A DNA stretch of 64,000 nucleotides, from contig NC_088295.1 of assembly GCF_032854445.1 (NCBI RefSeq), positions 81,324,644 to 81,388,643 on the forward strand, in the 5' to 3' direction. The translations under genes were made by a program, and so were the position numbers. The DNA is from Liolophura sinensis (Eukaryota > Mollusca > Polyplacophora > Chitonida > Chitonidae). The notes under the pieces were generated by a model. The model saw only the letters and a program-made list of their open reading frames with translations, was not told the DNA's origin and did not search any database. Below are positions 43,331 to 55,535 of this stretch, piece by piece (within the stretch, counting starts at the first letter, position 1; each line of letters opens with the position of its first letter).

Positions 43331-44998
43331 GGTATGTAAGGAATTATACAAATAAGAAATAAAGCCGGTAACACACAAGAGAGAAGCGGTCATCAGTTTT
43401 CAATGATGCCGGGCAGACAGTGGATATTCCAGGCATGAATTCCATATCTAGGTCAAACAGCAGTTAATTAAATAGAATAAGAATGACCGATCGAAGTACC
43501 TTCATAAAACTGTATAGCATCCGTCTTTTACAATTGCACCATACAGTCATTGCAAGTATATATCTGAGTGACGTGTGGACGCGATAGGCCTGACGCTTAC
43601 ATAAAGTTTGACCCTTATTGTAGGCTATCGGTATATATACGCAAAATGCAAAAGGGTTTATAGTTTCTCTTTGTGTCTGCTCCACTCCGGTTTTAGTTGT
43701 GGAAGTAGTACTTTGTGGATCAAAATACAGAAAAGGAATATTATATGACGTCAATTTGTGTAAGCAAAAAACTTTAATGGAAAATGTCGCCAAGCGACAA
43801 ACATCGCTACAATGCAGGCTCTATTTGACGTTGTAATTAACAAACGTTGCTGGACAACAGCTAGAATGAGTTACAATTTCAAACCATGCATGAACAACCA
43901 TTTCATTACACATTTTGTGGTCGGCTGACAAAATCTTTACCAAGGCCTCGCGCATTGCACGAACGCTTGTACCTGGTATAAGTGAGAAGTGTATGTGATT
44001 GGTTTGTGGAAGGTAGTACCCTAATCGATCCTAGACCCATACGGTGCTTACAACATGACACCCAAGTGTGCGTCACAATCTACCAACAAACCCTGGGGCC
44101 TGAGAGTGGCGTGATGCGAAGCAAATCTCGATGCCGTATGAACTACAAGGTGCGTCTGCCAGGCTTAATTCCCGTGCTTTCATGACTTTCACTCGCCACA
44201 GGCTCCTTAGAGAAACCTGAAAAAAAAAAATGAGCTCCAGTTCAAGAATTGTTCTCTGCCATTAGCGCTAATAATGTGCTACTACTGGAGATTCCGCCAC
44301 GTCCTTGTCCTGGCTTCAACAGCGGCCAATGTCATTTAAGAAAACAGTCTGCAAACAATACAAGTGCTCAACACCCGTCTCCTGGCTGAATAATTCACTT
44401 CGGCACACGTAAGTTCATCAGAAAGGATTCATGTGGAGAATTGGTAGGAGTCTGTAATACTACACACAGTCAAAGCAATTAAATATAGTTTGGCAAAATC
44501 TGTTGAACGAAGAAATCCCACTCAAACGATGCAATTTAGGATTACTGAAAAAAACTGCAAGGAAACCTCCGAGTCTTTACAAATGATTAGCGCTGATCTC
44601 ACCGGGTTCACTTGACAACAATGCTCTTCTCAGGGGCGTCTTATAGACAGATTTACGAAAAAAAAAAAAAACAGTTGTGCTCCCGCAAAAGTATCTTATA
44701 ACGTCGCTCTAATGAAGAACTTTCTTGCTGAATTTTCTTTTGTCAAATGACTCCCTCGAGAGCCATGGGATGAACCAATACTGACATCGCAGAACTGTTT
44801 AAAGAAAAAACCTAATTTTTTTGGTCTAGGCAATAATAATATTATAACATTAATACCAGATAACAGCACATGGAATTCTCAAGGAAAGTAGTTATTTTCA
44901 TGACTGTGCGAATATATATAACAACAATAGCTCGAGTGTATTTTCAAGCTGTGGGGACGGAAAGTCGTTTTCGGTGTTCAGCCTTGACAGAAGTTCAT
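43331..44998. other. Intergenic, no gene seen
   Basis: This lies between the satellite zone and the 3' end of the GPCR gene. ORFs at 43464-43793 and 43982-44185 show no resemblance or splice context. A run of A lies near 44660. Confidence 0.4.
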
Positions 44999-45004
44999 TT
45001 TATT
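44999..45004 (-). terminator. Poly(A) signal of the GPCR gene
   Basis: AATAAA on the minus strand, about 26 bases past the GPCR stop codon. Confidence 0.6.
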
Positions 45005-45029
45005 AAAGGAACCAATTTGTGCTCAAGGT

Positions 45030-46205
45030 TCAGTTCGTGGATACACTGAGGTGAGATGAGGACGGTGTCGTCACTGACAGTTGACTCACGTAGGTAGACT
45101 GGAATTTCTTCTGTTTCTGTGCTGTCCGGCGACAACAGATGACATCAATGAACATTTGCCTGAAGCGCTTGCCGCCGAGAAAGAAAAAGAAAAAATTGAG
45201 TGCGTGATTACAGTCAGCCAAGAAAAACATGAGCTGATTGATGAGCTGATACTGCGCCGTCTGATGAACAGATTGTTTGTAGTCCCAGTATGGTTTCACG
45301 ATGGAGAAGATGGACCCAGGCAACAGACAGCAGACGAATGCCACAGCCACTGTCACCAGCATGGCCGTCAGCTGCGTTTGGTGGTGGTAACGGCTTTGAG
45401 CCCCATTCTCTGTCCCAGACGTCATAGTTTTCTGTGCCGCAACGGCGCGCCGTAAACTGTAAATGATTAATCCATTAGGAACGATAAGCAGAACGCAGGG
45501 AGCGATTCCAAACACGAGACCATCTAGCCAGGGCCAAACTGTGGCCATGAACTTGGCATACTCGGGCTTAGGTCGACACCGAGGTTGACCTTGGAAGGTC
45601 CACAGGAAGTGAAGGTTGAAGGCAGTTAGGAGAAGCGCTGTCACAAACAATGTGACCTTGGCCTTGTTCATCGTGGAGATACGGTTGACTTTGAGTGGGA
45701 ACCAGACGGCCACAAAGCGTTCCAGGGTCATGATTACCAATACCCAGTTAGCATACTGGACCGTGAAGTTGCCGAAGAACAGCATAAATTTACATCCAGC
45801 ATCTCCCAGGGACAGTTTTCTTGTTAACTCTATATACAACAGCTTCGTTATCAGCGCCAAAGCGTCCACTACAGCGAGGAAGGACACGTAAAAGGAGGAT
45901 GTGGTGAAAGGCTTGATGGCGTACATTGTGAGGAATACAGCCACATTACACACAACACCCACTCCACACAGTATCCTCAAGTAGTACCTGTTCAGGTAGA
46001 AAGCCACCCAGAACTCTGTGTACAACTCCAGCTCCCCGTACCCCAAACGACCATGGAACTTGCCAGGTGTGGTGGACGTAAAGTTTTCTACGTCATCTGA
46101 AGCGTTCATATGTGTCAAGATATCCGTGACGTTGTAAAGAGACGCCATGTTGCTCGCAAAATGGCGAAATGTTGTCTTAATCCTTCTCACTTCAAGTAAT
46201 GACAT
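45030..46205 (-). CDS. Class A (rhodopsin-family) GPCR, peptide-receptor-like
   Basis: Uninterrupted ORF of 391 codons. There are three N-glycosylation sites before TM1 (N25, N34, N41). TM1 is about 74-97 (N87), TM2 about 102-124 (D114 in AVVDALAL) and TM3 about 138-165, with C138 and the ERF form of the DRY motif at 162-164. TM4 is about 183-204; C210 in the second extracellular loop pairs with C138. TM5 is about 225-250 (P243), TM6 about 279-303 (CCLLP instead of CWxP) and TM7 about 322-345. TM7 ends NHALNFFFFF rather than NPxxY, followed by GGKRFRQMF as in many neuropeptide receptors. Two Cys at 357-358 may be palmitoylated, and a Ser/Thr-rich tail follows. Met20 (46148) has the stronger start context and may be the real start. 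The closest look is to FMRFamide-type and related invertebrate peptide receptors; the ligand is unknown. Confidence 0.9.
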   Translation of the reverse strand: MSLLEVRRIKTTFRHFASNMASLYNVTDILTHMNASDDVENFTSTTPGKFHGRLGYGELELYTEFWVAFYLNRYYLRILCGVGVVCNVAVFLTMYAIKPFTTSSFYVSFLAVVDALALITKLLYIELTRKLSLGDAGCKFMLFFGNFTVQYANWVLVIMTLERFVAVWFPLKVNRISTMNKAKVTLFVTALLLTAFNLHFLWTFQGQPRCRPKPEYAKFMATVWPWLDGLVFGIAPCVLLIVPNGLIIYSLRRAVAAQKTMTSGTENGAQSRYHHQTQLTAMLVTVAVAFVCCLLPGSIFSIVKPYWDYKQSVHQTAQYQLINQLMFFLADCNHALNFFFFFLGGKRFRQMFIDVICCRRTAQKQKKFQSTYVSQLSVTTPSSSHLSVSTN

Positions 46206-46222
46206 CCATGACCCGATTCAAT
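46206..46222 (-). promoter_or_regulatory. GPCR 5' UTR piece with acceptor and overlapping uORF
   Basis: The acceptor GATTTATATCTTCAG gives an exon edge at 46222. A short upstream frame, ATGGATGTCATTACTTGA (MDVIT), starts four bases before the first GPCR ATG and overlaps it. Confidence 0.5.
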
Positions 46223-46339
46223 CTGAAGATATAAATCATAAACTCTAAATATTTTAATCATCAAACCAGCAAGTCATCTTTCATTCATGTTTCGCGGGCA
46301 CAGATGCGATTTTGGGCGACACAGCACAGACAAAAGGAA

Positions 46340-46405
46340 AAAAAGATGGGGGATTCCGGGAACAAACCCGTGTCGGGTCATACCAAAGACTTTAAAAATG
46401 ATACT
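46340..46405 (+). mobile_element. SINE-B fragment
   Basis: GGGAACAAACCCGTGTCGGG, then CATACCAAAGACTTTAAAAA, corresponds to bases 50-110 of the full SINE-B at 11294. Confidence 0.55.
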
Positions 46406-46574
46406 TGAGTAAATATCTACACTTTGCCTACATTGGTCAGTATTTATCTAATCCTCTCTAAATTAGTGAGAAATTATCTACATCCTGCCTACAGTGGTGA
46501 GAAATTATCCACATCCAGCCAACATTGGTGAATCATTATCAGCAGACTGGAGAATCCATGCGTCGAAACAGGCA

Positions 46575-46650
46575 ATCCTATATCATCCGTCAACAAAAAA
46601 AGACGTTCTAGGTCAATAATCGCAAGGCCAATTCCCAAAAATACAGACAC
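46575..46650 (-). repeat. Dispersed repeat D, copy 2
   Basis: Plus strand GACGTTCTAGGTCAATAATC then GCAAGGCCAATTCCCAAAAA parallels GGCGTTCCAAGTCGATAATC then GCAAGATCCATTTACAAAAC near 43261. Confidence 0.5.
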
Positions 46651-46784
46651 ACCCTAATCAGCTTAAGCTGGATAACGCTATTGATTTTCAAGCAGCTTAA
46701 AACAACCTCGTCTATATATGAATAGAATTGGAACTTTATTTGTTACACTTCACACACTTTACTCAATAATGTTTGTACGGCAAG

Positions 46785-46930
46785 GTGTATGGCTGGAGAA
46801 TACTCGAAAGCCCTCGGAGGAAACCACCATACCTAGCCATGTATACGTAACAAATCCCCTTATGTCAGGCCGCAGCCGAACAAATGAGGGCTGGATTTGA
46901 ACACCCAGGCTTTGTGGATGCCTTTGCAAT
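46785..46930 (-). mobile_element. SINE-C-like remnant
   Basis: CCTCGGAGGAAACCACCATA and GAGGGCTGGATTTGAACACC, a reversed B-box region, resemble the minus-strand element at 54048-54145. Confidence 0.45.
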
Positions 46931-49900
46931 CTTGTGACGTCTGAAAATCAGTATTTGCTAACATAATAGTTTATGGTCTCGTAGATATCGACAAAAAACG
47001 ATCCTGTGGGAATGGATTAATAACGAATAGCCTCTGCTCAGAGAATTTGCTTGTGAAATTTTGAAGAAAATTCACGTTATGAAGTAGGGTTTTACATTAT
47101 ATGAATTGTATCTCACCATTTAGTTGGTATGGAGAAATTTGGTATTGTGGAGATAGCCTCAATGCGAGCAAGAGGAACGTTTCACTGCTGCCGTACATTT
47201 CTGGTGCTGGAAAGCCTTGAAGTTGGCTTATAGAATGGCGCTTGCGTTATCGTTCAAATGTAAAACGTGGACTGTCTCAATTACCAAAGCATTCAGTGTT
47301 TACAAATTACTATATTCCTCAGTACTGTCTCTGTTAACACAGATCAAAAGATGACATACGTAATCATGTAATCCAAACACATATATATTTTTTCATCTAG
47401 CCAAGGGCGAGCAGGGGTTTATTGAATGGAATGTGTCCCAAAAGCCATTGCTTTTTAAACTTTTTGTTAATGGAACGTGTAGACACGCTATGGTTAAATT
47501 TATTCAGAATTGCAGCAAGACATGTTTTGTAGTATCTGGTATAAATCTTTCATGTACAAATATCTGAAAAGCATTGCTGTCCCACTCAAACACATGTATC
47601 ACATCACGATAAGTGTTCTCGTGATGGTTTAAGGGTATTAAATATCCATGAAAAAACCATCTAATCCTAACAATATTACCAAAGATCAATCCCAGGACAC
47701 ATTGCTGAAGGTCAGTGGTTGCATGTCATTTCCTCTATTATATGTGTATATATATATAACACAATCGAGATGAAGTCGTCCAAGATGGCAGCTTTTGTAC
47801 GAACGATCTCTCCAAAATATTTGTCTCCAAAATAATATGTTTTCTACAGTGACTGTTGAAAGGATTCAAGATGGACAACAAATTGAAATGAGTAGATTAG
47901 AAAGAATGGGTCACTCGAACAAAACATCACCCTTACGGAAACTGATGTTGTAGACTAGACAATGAAAGGTCCGCCGCCCTATTACTGGACGGTTATTTTA
48001 TGTTTATGTCTTTGACATGGTTTTCCACTGAGTTCAAACATGGTACACGGTGCGTGATTTAGATACTGATTTTCTTCATTCGCCTAGAACATCCCTTGCG
48101 TCTTTCCAGCGCCCTTGAAAACTGTTGACTCTTTCTCTTTGTATAACATCGTCTTAATTTCATGTTTTATGTAATTCCTTATTTCTTTGGTGGTATGTGT
48201 TGAACATTGTTATGGGAATTGTCCTTGCAATCATTGACCTTCAACGTCCACTATGGTTGACGGCTGCTATACGAATGTGTGTTTTAGATGTACCGTTAAA
48301 AATATAATGGCATTAGGAATCTCTTATGGGTAGGGACGGGTCTTGTCTAAAACATACAGAAGGTGGTTTATGTTACTTCCGCTTTGTCAGTGAACATGAT
48401 AGGATTTCTTGTGCCTTGAGGAAAGGGTGTGATGAATACTTGCAGTGATATTACATAACGGAATGAATGTTATCAAGAGATAAAGAGACTTGTAAATGTA
48501 GATAGGATTGTTAAAGTTTTTTCTCTTTCTCATATATCCGACAACCATAATGCTACCAATATATGTATGAAAGGCAATAATCGAAAGAATTTTAAGTATA
48601 AATTATGTATACATATTTCAAATATGAATGTAATGAAAGGTTCACATCAAGGGAATCATACGGATAAGCATTCAGCTTGTAATATATACCCGAGAGAAAC
48701 AACAACTGCGTGATGGTCCTGAAAATACAGTTCATGAAAAAATAATGTTTTGTTAACCTCAGTGCAGCAAATCAACGAAATGCCGAAGAAAAATAACAAA
48801 ACAGCTTATCTGCTTAAACTAGAACTTAAATCCCTATAAATAATTAAAATATATTGGCACAGAACATCCACACTTTGAACCTGTGACCGACGTCAACATT
48901 ACACGGTAAATGTCTTACACGTGATACCCCAACTTTTACGAAGTTATTACCATAATCTTTCAAAGGGCCTGATATGGTAGGGCGTGGAATCGGTCCCAGT
49001 GCATGAAATTGTGCACCTCAAAAAGCGAAACTGACAATAGCCGTGAATGATAGCCGTTGACACAGTCGTAAGGCCACTTCTTTTAGTTCTGTTTTTAGTC
49101 TTCTTTTCCTGTAATATGACAAGCATGCAACCAACTAAAACTCCAAACAAGCACTGAAGCAATGTTTTGGTAAAAAAAAAAATCCAATAATGGTATCCTA
49201 CTCCAGTAAGCACTGAAATACATTTTTTGGCATCAGACACTGTAGAGTGGGGATAATCACTGCACCACTGATAATGGTAACTTTCTGAAAAATTCTTTAG
49301 CTATGCACCGATCAATTAAAAACATATACAACAAATGTAACCTTCGGCCTTATAATTCCGCTTCGCACGTTCATAACCACATGTGCTCTCGTCCAGGATT
49401 CATGTATGATTTCTCTATTCGTTGCCACACGTTACGTAATACCATACAATACCTTAGCAATTATCCATTCTAATTCATGGTTACACTTATTTAACGCAAA
49501 ACGATCTATATCTTTACTCACACAAAAGTATGTTCCCAAAGAAAAAAAAGAAGAAGAACAAAGATTCGAACTCTTCCTAGAGGTACAACCTGTTCTCCAC
49601 ACTGAGTTCGTTAATTCACTGTGCTATGAAAGATGCCTTACAGTGTGTGACACAGATATAGATTTTCATCGAGCCAAAATATGGCAAAACTGATCACATT
49701 ATAAAGTTTGTTTTACAGATGAAGTCAAACGTTAACCAAAACGAAACTTTCACACCACCTAGAAATACACACTTGAAAGTTAACGTAAATATTTTTCTGA
49801 GTAACGTTGATCTTCATGCTGTAAATTAAGAACACAAGGCCATGATTGAACGAAAAGTTTGCGTTTATGATCGAGAGTGCATTTTTAGCGGGTTACTAAG

Positions 49901-50066
49901 CATCCATCTCTGTTATGGGCATACAAGGTAAATGAGTGATTCGACCAAGTTTTATACTTCTGATTTGTAAATTTACAGAATTGTGCTGTTATTTTGAAAT
50001 TTGCACTTCCTTATCGTACGTCTCTGGGGCTGATTCTCCGCCTTACCGTACTAGGTCCGTTGTTTG

Positions 50067-50139
50067 TTTCATTGGTGTTTTACGTCGTACTCAAGTATAT
50101 TTCACTTATACAACAGGGGTCAGCATTATGTTGGGAGGA
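50067..50139 (-). mobile_element. SINE-A 3' fragment
   Basis: CATTGGTGTTTTACGTCGTA, CTCAAGTATATTTCACTTAT and CAGCATTATGTTGGGAGGA are the tail and body of SINE-A on the minus strand. Confidence 0.75.
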
Positions 50140-51853
50140 TCTTCAAATTCAATTCCAATATTACTTGATACCACAAGGTTAAGACTTAACAGAAAAAGAA
50201 ATAGCAACGGAGGCCAGGTCAAAGCATTGTTACCACACGATAAAATGATGATTCCCAACTTGTTTCTCATAAAAATCCTTGACTGGTTACATATGCATCA
50301 TATGCCCATCACTGGTTACAGGTATTTCATATGACCCCTTATTTATTACACGTTTTTCATATGAATTCTTACACACTAGACAACAGTCCTGCAACATTTG
50401 CAACCTACAAACTTTAAAATTTGCACCCTACAAACTTTAAATAGCTTTTAAGGATATTGACCGGAAACAATAATCTCTTGACCTGAAGATAAAGGGCGGA
50501 TTATTGCTGAGTATTTAGTGCGAGAAAGTCCCTGCTGTTACCTAGCTGGATGGCGCGACGAACACAAAAATACGCTGCATGTTTCTAGGTCAAACCTGTT
50601 GGGAAGGGGGGAGTTTTGTAAAAATTGAAAATTGAGTTGGCAGCTGTCGCTCTGATATTTACACACATGTTTTCAATTTGGTGAAGACGCCACTGTGAAT
50701 AAATTTCCCGGTATTTGATTAGACAACATAAAGGGACATATCCCACATTCTCCCTAAATACAATTAAGCAAATATTTCTCAGATTTGTTGTAAAAAGTCG
50801 TTTAAACATATTTTCTCAATGTGGCCCACACTTGGTCAGAAACAGAACTAAATTATAGTTATTGTCAACCGAAATTGTAAACATAGTAAACTATAATGTC
50901 ATTGTCCTAAAAGCTCACCAACAAATCCGAACAGGATTATTTTTCTGCGTGGAAGACACAGCTCGTAAGAAGCATAGATGCTGACATTTTCGTCGTGATT
51001 TTGTTGACAAGATTGGATTTGTTTAAGTCATAATTTCCAAGGAATTTGGCTTCTCTATTCATATTTCTTAGTTCTACATAGACTTGAGTACAGCGATTAA
51101 AAACAACAGGTAAAAGACTATTGGAAGTGGTCTCATGCTATTACGTACAGTGTTTGTAGATAATCCCTTCCATTTGAAATGCGCCACTATCAGTGTATCG
51201 GGTCATCTGTATGAGGTTACACATCATTGCTCACGGTATACACACTGATCGTAATGTGTTACAATGGAGAACTGTAAAATGAAAGCATCAATACGAAGAA
51301 TATCGAAACATGGACTTTCAGTGGAACGTATCAAATGGAGGAAACAACGTCTCTAAATCCTTAAGCAATCCTTATGAAGTGAGATCTAATTCAAATAGAC
51401 TAAGTTGGAAAAAGCCAACCACAGAAAAATCTACAACTATACGCGAGAATTTCACGGTCCAGTGTACATGACGAAGAATTTAAATTTAGTTCAATCTACT
51501 TATGAAAATAGACCCCTGTGCAACAGCAATGCAAACTGAGCCACGTAGATGTACTCAAAAATAATGTGTTAATGTTGTTTGGGTGGTGCTAGAATGTATT
51601 CTGCTATAGCATAATATTGTGTCATATTCAATATAATATCGTGTTATTCCAATACGTGTGTTGTATTTCACCAAACAATCTGTTACAATGACAGGCTGCA
51701 TTAACAAAAATACATTCTAGCACCAGTCAGACTTTCTCAGTAACACACGTCATTCATTAACGAAACCCTTACTGAGATAGGTTTGTGCGTTATACCGCAT
51801 TTGTGTTTTGCCACATGCAGTAAAGGTAACATTACCCATAAGTTTGTACTTAC

Positions 51854-52005
51854 TTCAGATTATCGTCCAGCGACCTTTCCTGTCATGAAATCTTTGTCTT
51901 CACAAACTCCAAGTCACCCTGGGCAAATTCTCTGAAGATGATCTGGTGTAGCGTGTAAGCTTGCACGCCCTAGCTTCCGCCCCACGGCTGCACGAACTGT
52001 ATATG
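51854..52005 (-). other. Candidate 5' UTR exon of the GPCR gene
   Basis: A strong donor on the minus strand (AATCTGAA|gtaagt) closes a GC-richer stretch. A TATAAG box (52029-52034) lies about 25-30 bases before the assumed start near 52000. The next good minus-strand acceptor leading into coding sequence that I saw is at the GPCR. The link is inferred, not shown. Confidence 0.35.
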
Positions 52006-52028
52006 GGAATGTCCCCGCGGAGGGATCG

Positions 52029-52034
52029 CTTATA
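52029..52034 (-). promoter_or_regulatory. TATA-like box
   Basis: CATATAAGCGATC on the minus strand, upstream of the candidate 5' UTR exon. Confidence 0.35.
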
Positions 52035-53918
52035 TGATGCCCTATTGATGTTATTTCCGGAAACCGGACAATAGCTAGTTTTCACGTGGTGAATTGACGC
52101 AGTTTGTACGGGACAGAAATCCAACGCGGAATCTGTCGTTGATTGGTTGAGAGGTGTGTTTGTAGAATTATGAAACACTGGTATTATCGACTGGCTACTG
52201 GCTGTTCACTGATGGTGCCGGTATTGAAGGGTTTCATGCCGCAAACAGAATGACGTACACTGTGGTGTGAACGTGGATTGGCTTTTTGGGTGGGGAGCAG
52301 GGGTAGAGAGCACGGAGGTAGAGGTCACGCCCTACTGGTGACTGTCCACACCAGACTGTGATTACATGACCCTGTGTTCGACTGCCTGTTGGATAATGCC
52401 TACAGGTACCTTATGTTCTACCTTCTATCATGGTCCAGTGACGATCGACACACATTCTGTCTCACTTGTACAAATGCTGGCTTCATGGTTGACTGACCCA
52501 CATCTTACTTTTAGAGACTCCTCATTTTATATATGGGGAGATTTAGTTTTCTAAAGTCACAAAAACATTTAAGTTTTATTTCAAACATATGCATCTGGTG
52601 GCTTTTGTCATTGACGATTTTATATGCTTCGTGTACGGTTTACAACATAGCGATAACACAACCTTTCACAATAACTCCTTTCCTCTCCACGGCAGATTCT
52701 GTTAATCCTGTCAGTCAAATATGGTTAAATTTCAGAAGTTACTTGAAGTGACAGATGTTGCACCCATCTTCAAACCTGGTGATCACTTATGTAACAGGCG
52801 ATCCGTGTCATTGCTGAACTAATAACAAGGGGATATTCGAAGCAGTATGATTTCTGAATTTCACTTTTGTGTACTGACTCCTACTGATGCACAAGGGAAA
52901 GCAAATATCATGTGATTTAAATTATTGTCGTAGCACCCCTAAACTGTGTGTTAGTGTGAAATATAACGTGCTGTCTAGACAGTTTATCGGTTTTTTTTTC
53001 ACAAACCGACATGTCGTGTATGAAAGCGAAAATTTGTTATGTAGAGAAATTTTGAAGTCTGATCATTACTTGTTATTGCTTCGGTATTCACGTCATCTAT
53101 ACGTCATCAACACATACACTAGCCAGAGTTCTTACGTCTAGTAGTCAGCTCTGAAAGTGATGATTTTAAACCTCCCAGGGGGCATCCGTTACATGTGTTC
53201 TGTACAAATCTATAATGTCCAAGTCCCTATACTCTATAGGGCCTAATGAGCTTTCAAAGCAACTCACGTTGTTATGCATGGTTTGCGCAAGTGATAATTC
53301 CATGGCATCTGTTGTTATTTGCAAAATTAGCCGCATTCTTATCCACCCAGAATAAAACAATGAATTACTATGATGTTCATGGTTTTCTATGCTCTTTGCT
53401 TATATTTGTATAGTATGTTACGGATTACAAATATATAAATAAATAAACAAATGCATTATATGTAAAACGTGCTATTAAACTTGACCACAATGTAGATCAG
53501 TTTACGTACAGTTGTGAATTTCACTTGGAATGAAGACTGTATTGAGTCAGAATCGTTAGGGCCTATATCCTCTCGACCACAACATACCATACAAATATAT
53601 CAAATCATCAGTAAATCTTATTATATAAGCCTCTGCTAGAGACGAGCAGTGCTATAGGCACATATCCAAATGTTATGGCAGTACCTGGTGGAGCTGTTAG
53701 AAAAAAAAAACGTTGTATGGAATATATAATCAAAATCTAAAGCTCTCTCTCTGAATCACGCCATGTTACCAGATGCCTGTACAGGCGTGACGGCTTCCAT
53801 CCGAGTTCCTTCTACTAAATGTACTTTACCTTGACCAGCGTCAGGTAAACAAATCATTTTCTAACGGCGTAAAATACCAGTTGAATACATTAACTAATTT
53901 TAATGAAATATAATTGGT
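52035..53918. other. Intergenic, no gene seen
   Basis: Short ORFs only. A SINE-like tail remnant (AACGGCGTAAAATACCAGTT) lies near 53860-53885. Confidence 0.4.
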
Positions 53919-54040
53919 TGGTGAAGGTGACATGTTCGTGGAGGAAACTAGTTAGTGGAGGAAACCTGAATGTGGAGGAAATCGGTTTTGTGGATGAAAT
54001 CAGTTTGTGGAGAAAACCTGTTCGTGAAGGAAATCGGGGA
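53919..54040 (+). repeat. Degenerate minisatellite of GTGGAGGAAAC words
   Basis: About six copies of a 19-20-base unit containing GTGGAGGAAA or close variants. It runs straight into a minus-strand SINE-C remnant, which has the related word GGGGAGCCCTGAGTAAACCA. Confidence 0.65.
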
Positions 54041-54047
54041 GCCCTGA

Positions 54048-54145
54048 GTAAACCACCAAACTTTATCGGTTATAAGACAAACTTCCTAACTTAAAGCCGC
54101 TATCTGAACGGCGAGAGCTGGATTCGAAGACGCGGGTCAAGGGTC
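54048..54145 (-). mobile_element. SINE-C head fragment
   Basis: GGCGAGAGCTGGATTCGAAG is a reversed tRNA-like B-box region; the body extends to the minisatellite. Confidence 0.5.
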
Positions 54146-54374
54146 TGATAGTGACAACGAGACAGCACAATCCCCGCGTGTGTTAGTTCGAGAAACTTCC
54201 TCATTTCATGGTGGAAAAAGGTTTCAATGCAGAGAATAACGCCTTGTGGTTTGTTATATAGCTATGTATATAGTTATAACCTTACACGCGGGCCTTTGCT
54301 GCCACAGGAAGGTTAAAGCTCTGCACTGCGCGCTATAACTGCACCAATATACGATGGCACGCTCGATTCCAGTT

Positions 54375-54475
54375 ACTTTCTGAAGGCCAGTGGTTTATTC
54401 CGTGTGCTCCGTTTTCCTCCAGCCATATATCTGACCCGCCGTCATATCAGTGACGAATTCGGCGTTAACACCAAT
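54375..54475 (+). mobile_element. SINE-C 3' fragment
   Basis: TCTGAAGGCCAGTGGTTTAT, CCGTTTTCCTCCAGCCATAT and GAATTCGGCGTTAACACCAA match the fragment at 4311-4425 in order. Confidence 0.6.
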
Positions 54476-54661
54476 GAGATAACTAGAGAAGTATACTCAC
54501 GTCTATACAGCTATATTTTATTTGTTGAAAACATTTATTTAAAGGTTGTCTTGGATATGAGATTGTACAGGATTGTTGGTGAATAGTTCAACAGTATTAT
54601 TTAGTTTAAGTGGTAGGGGTAAGTACCATTATCAACAAACTTGTGCGAGTGAGATGAAGCT

Positions 54662-54667
54662 TTTATT
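54662..54667 (-). terminator. Possible poly(A) signal of the secreted-protein gene
   Basis: AATAAA on the minus strand, about 325 bases past the stop at 54991. Confidence 0.35.
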
Positions 54668-54990
54668 TCAGTTTGACGACGGAATAATCATGAGATGTCG
54701 ATCGAATCCTTCACGAAACAGGTTACTTAGAACTTTGCCATTTGAATAGATGGAATAATATGAATGCCCAAGTCATATACAGTATAAGACCTTTAGGAAA
54801 TATTACAATGGTCTATACAATATTTGTTTGAAATTAATTTTCTAGCAGAATTAACAGTCCATATCGACCAGATGAAAGAAGTACATTCTTTTTCTTGATA
54901 TTTCTCGCGATTTTTTTTTGTCTATTTCTTACGTTCTTTAGAACAACTTGAAATGCCCTCTGAAAAACTGCAGAAGACGGTTAAGCTTGC

Positions 54991-55301
54991 CTATTTGCCG
55001 TTCTGTTGATTCCAGGTGGCGACGTCCACGAAGCCACAGGCCATGTAGTTGACGGAGGCGGCATAGCAGTGGGACTTGATCATGCACATAAACATTATGG
55101 TTACTTCGGTGTTTGTAACTGTGATTTGTGTGTTGACGCGGGTGTTATCAACGTTACCCGTGTTCAGTTTGACGAAGCCATAGGTAACCTCGGGTGGCAT
55201 CAGAAAGTTGTTCCGGAATGTGGCTGATTTGGGCTTATTGAAACAAGTGTCCATGCTATTGCGATCCTGGCAAAAGTCAGTGTTGATTCGACCGGATTCA
55301 C
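54991..55301 (-). CDS. Secreted protein, exon 3
   Basis: The acceptor is ACACTGTTTTTTCAG and the stop is TAG at 54993-54991. It encodes 102 residues after completing Cys29, including the lectin-like domain. Confidence 0.8.
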
Positions 55302-55503
55302 CTGAAAAAACAGTGTACGAGAGTTGGACAGCAACCTACAAGACTTCTACCTCACCATCTGTCAAGGTTAACAAATTATCAAGGTTAATTAAAGCGTTAG
55401 GTAGCAAAATGCATAGATCAGAACTTCTTATCTCCAGCAGGTATCAGCTATATGGGTCTAGTTTCGGTCGACGCGCAAATATTTATGACGGTGCAAAAGC
55501 CAA

Positions 55504-55535
<32 letters not shown>

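Larger units (their letters stand above)
46223..51853 (-). other. Probable 5' UTR intron of the GPCR gene
   Basis: If the exon at 51854 is real, this is a 5.6-kb intron. It holds SINE-B (46340-46405) and SINE-C (46785-46930) remnants, repeat D copy 2 and a SINE-A fragment (50067-50139). ORFs such as 48947-49240 (minus) and 49406-49693 (plus) are unsupported. Confidence 0.35.

Noticed and set aside
43165-43374. Minus-strand ORF that looks like a signal peptide with cysteines
   Set aside because: Its first codon is GTG, and no ATG precedes it before an in-frame stop. An acceptor lies inside the apparent signal peptide, and the downstream part recurs near 46600, so a dispersed repeat is more likely.
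45081-45891. Plus-strand ORFs of 124 and 91 codons
   Set aside because: They are antisense to the GPCR coding region, whose seven-helix pattern is clear.
55006-55227. Plus-strand ORF of 73 codons
   Set aside because: It is antisense to the last exon of the secreted-protein gene, which is supported by three in-phase exons.
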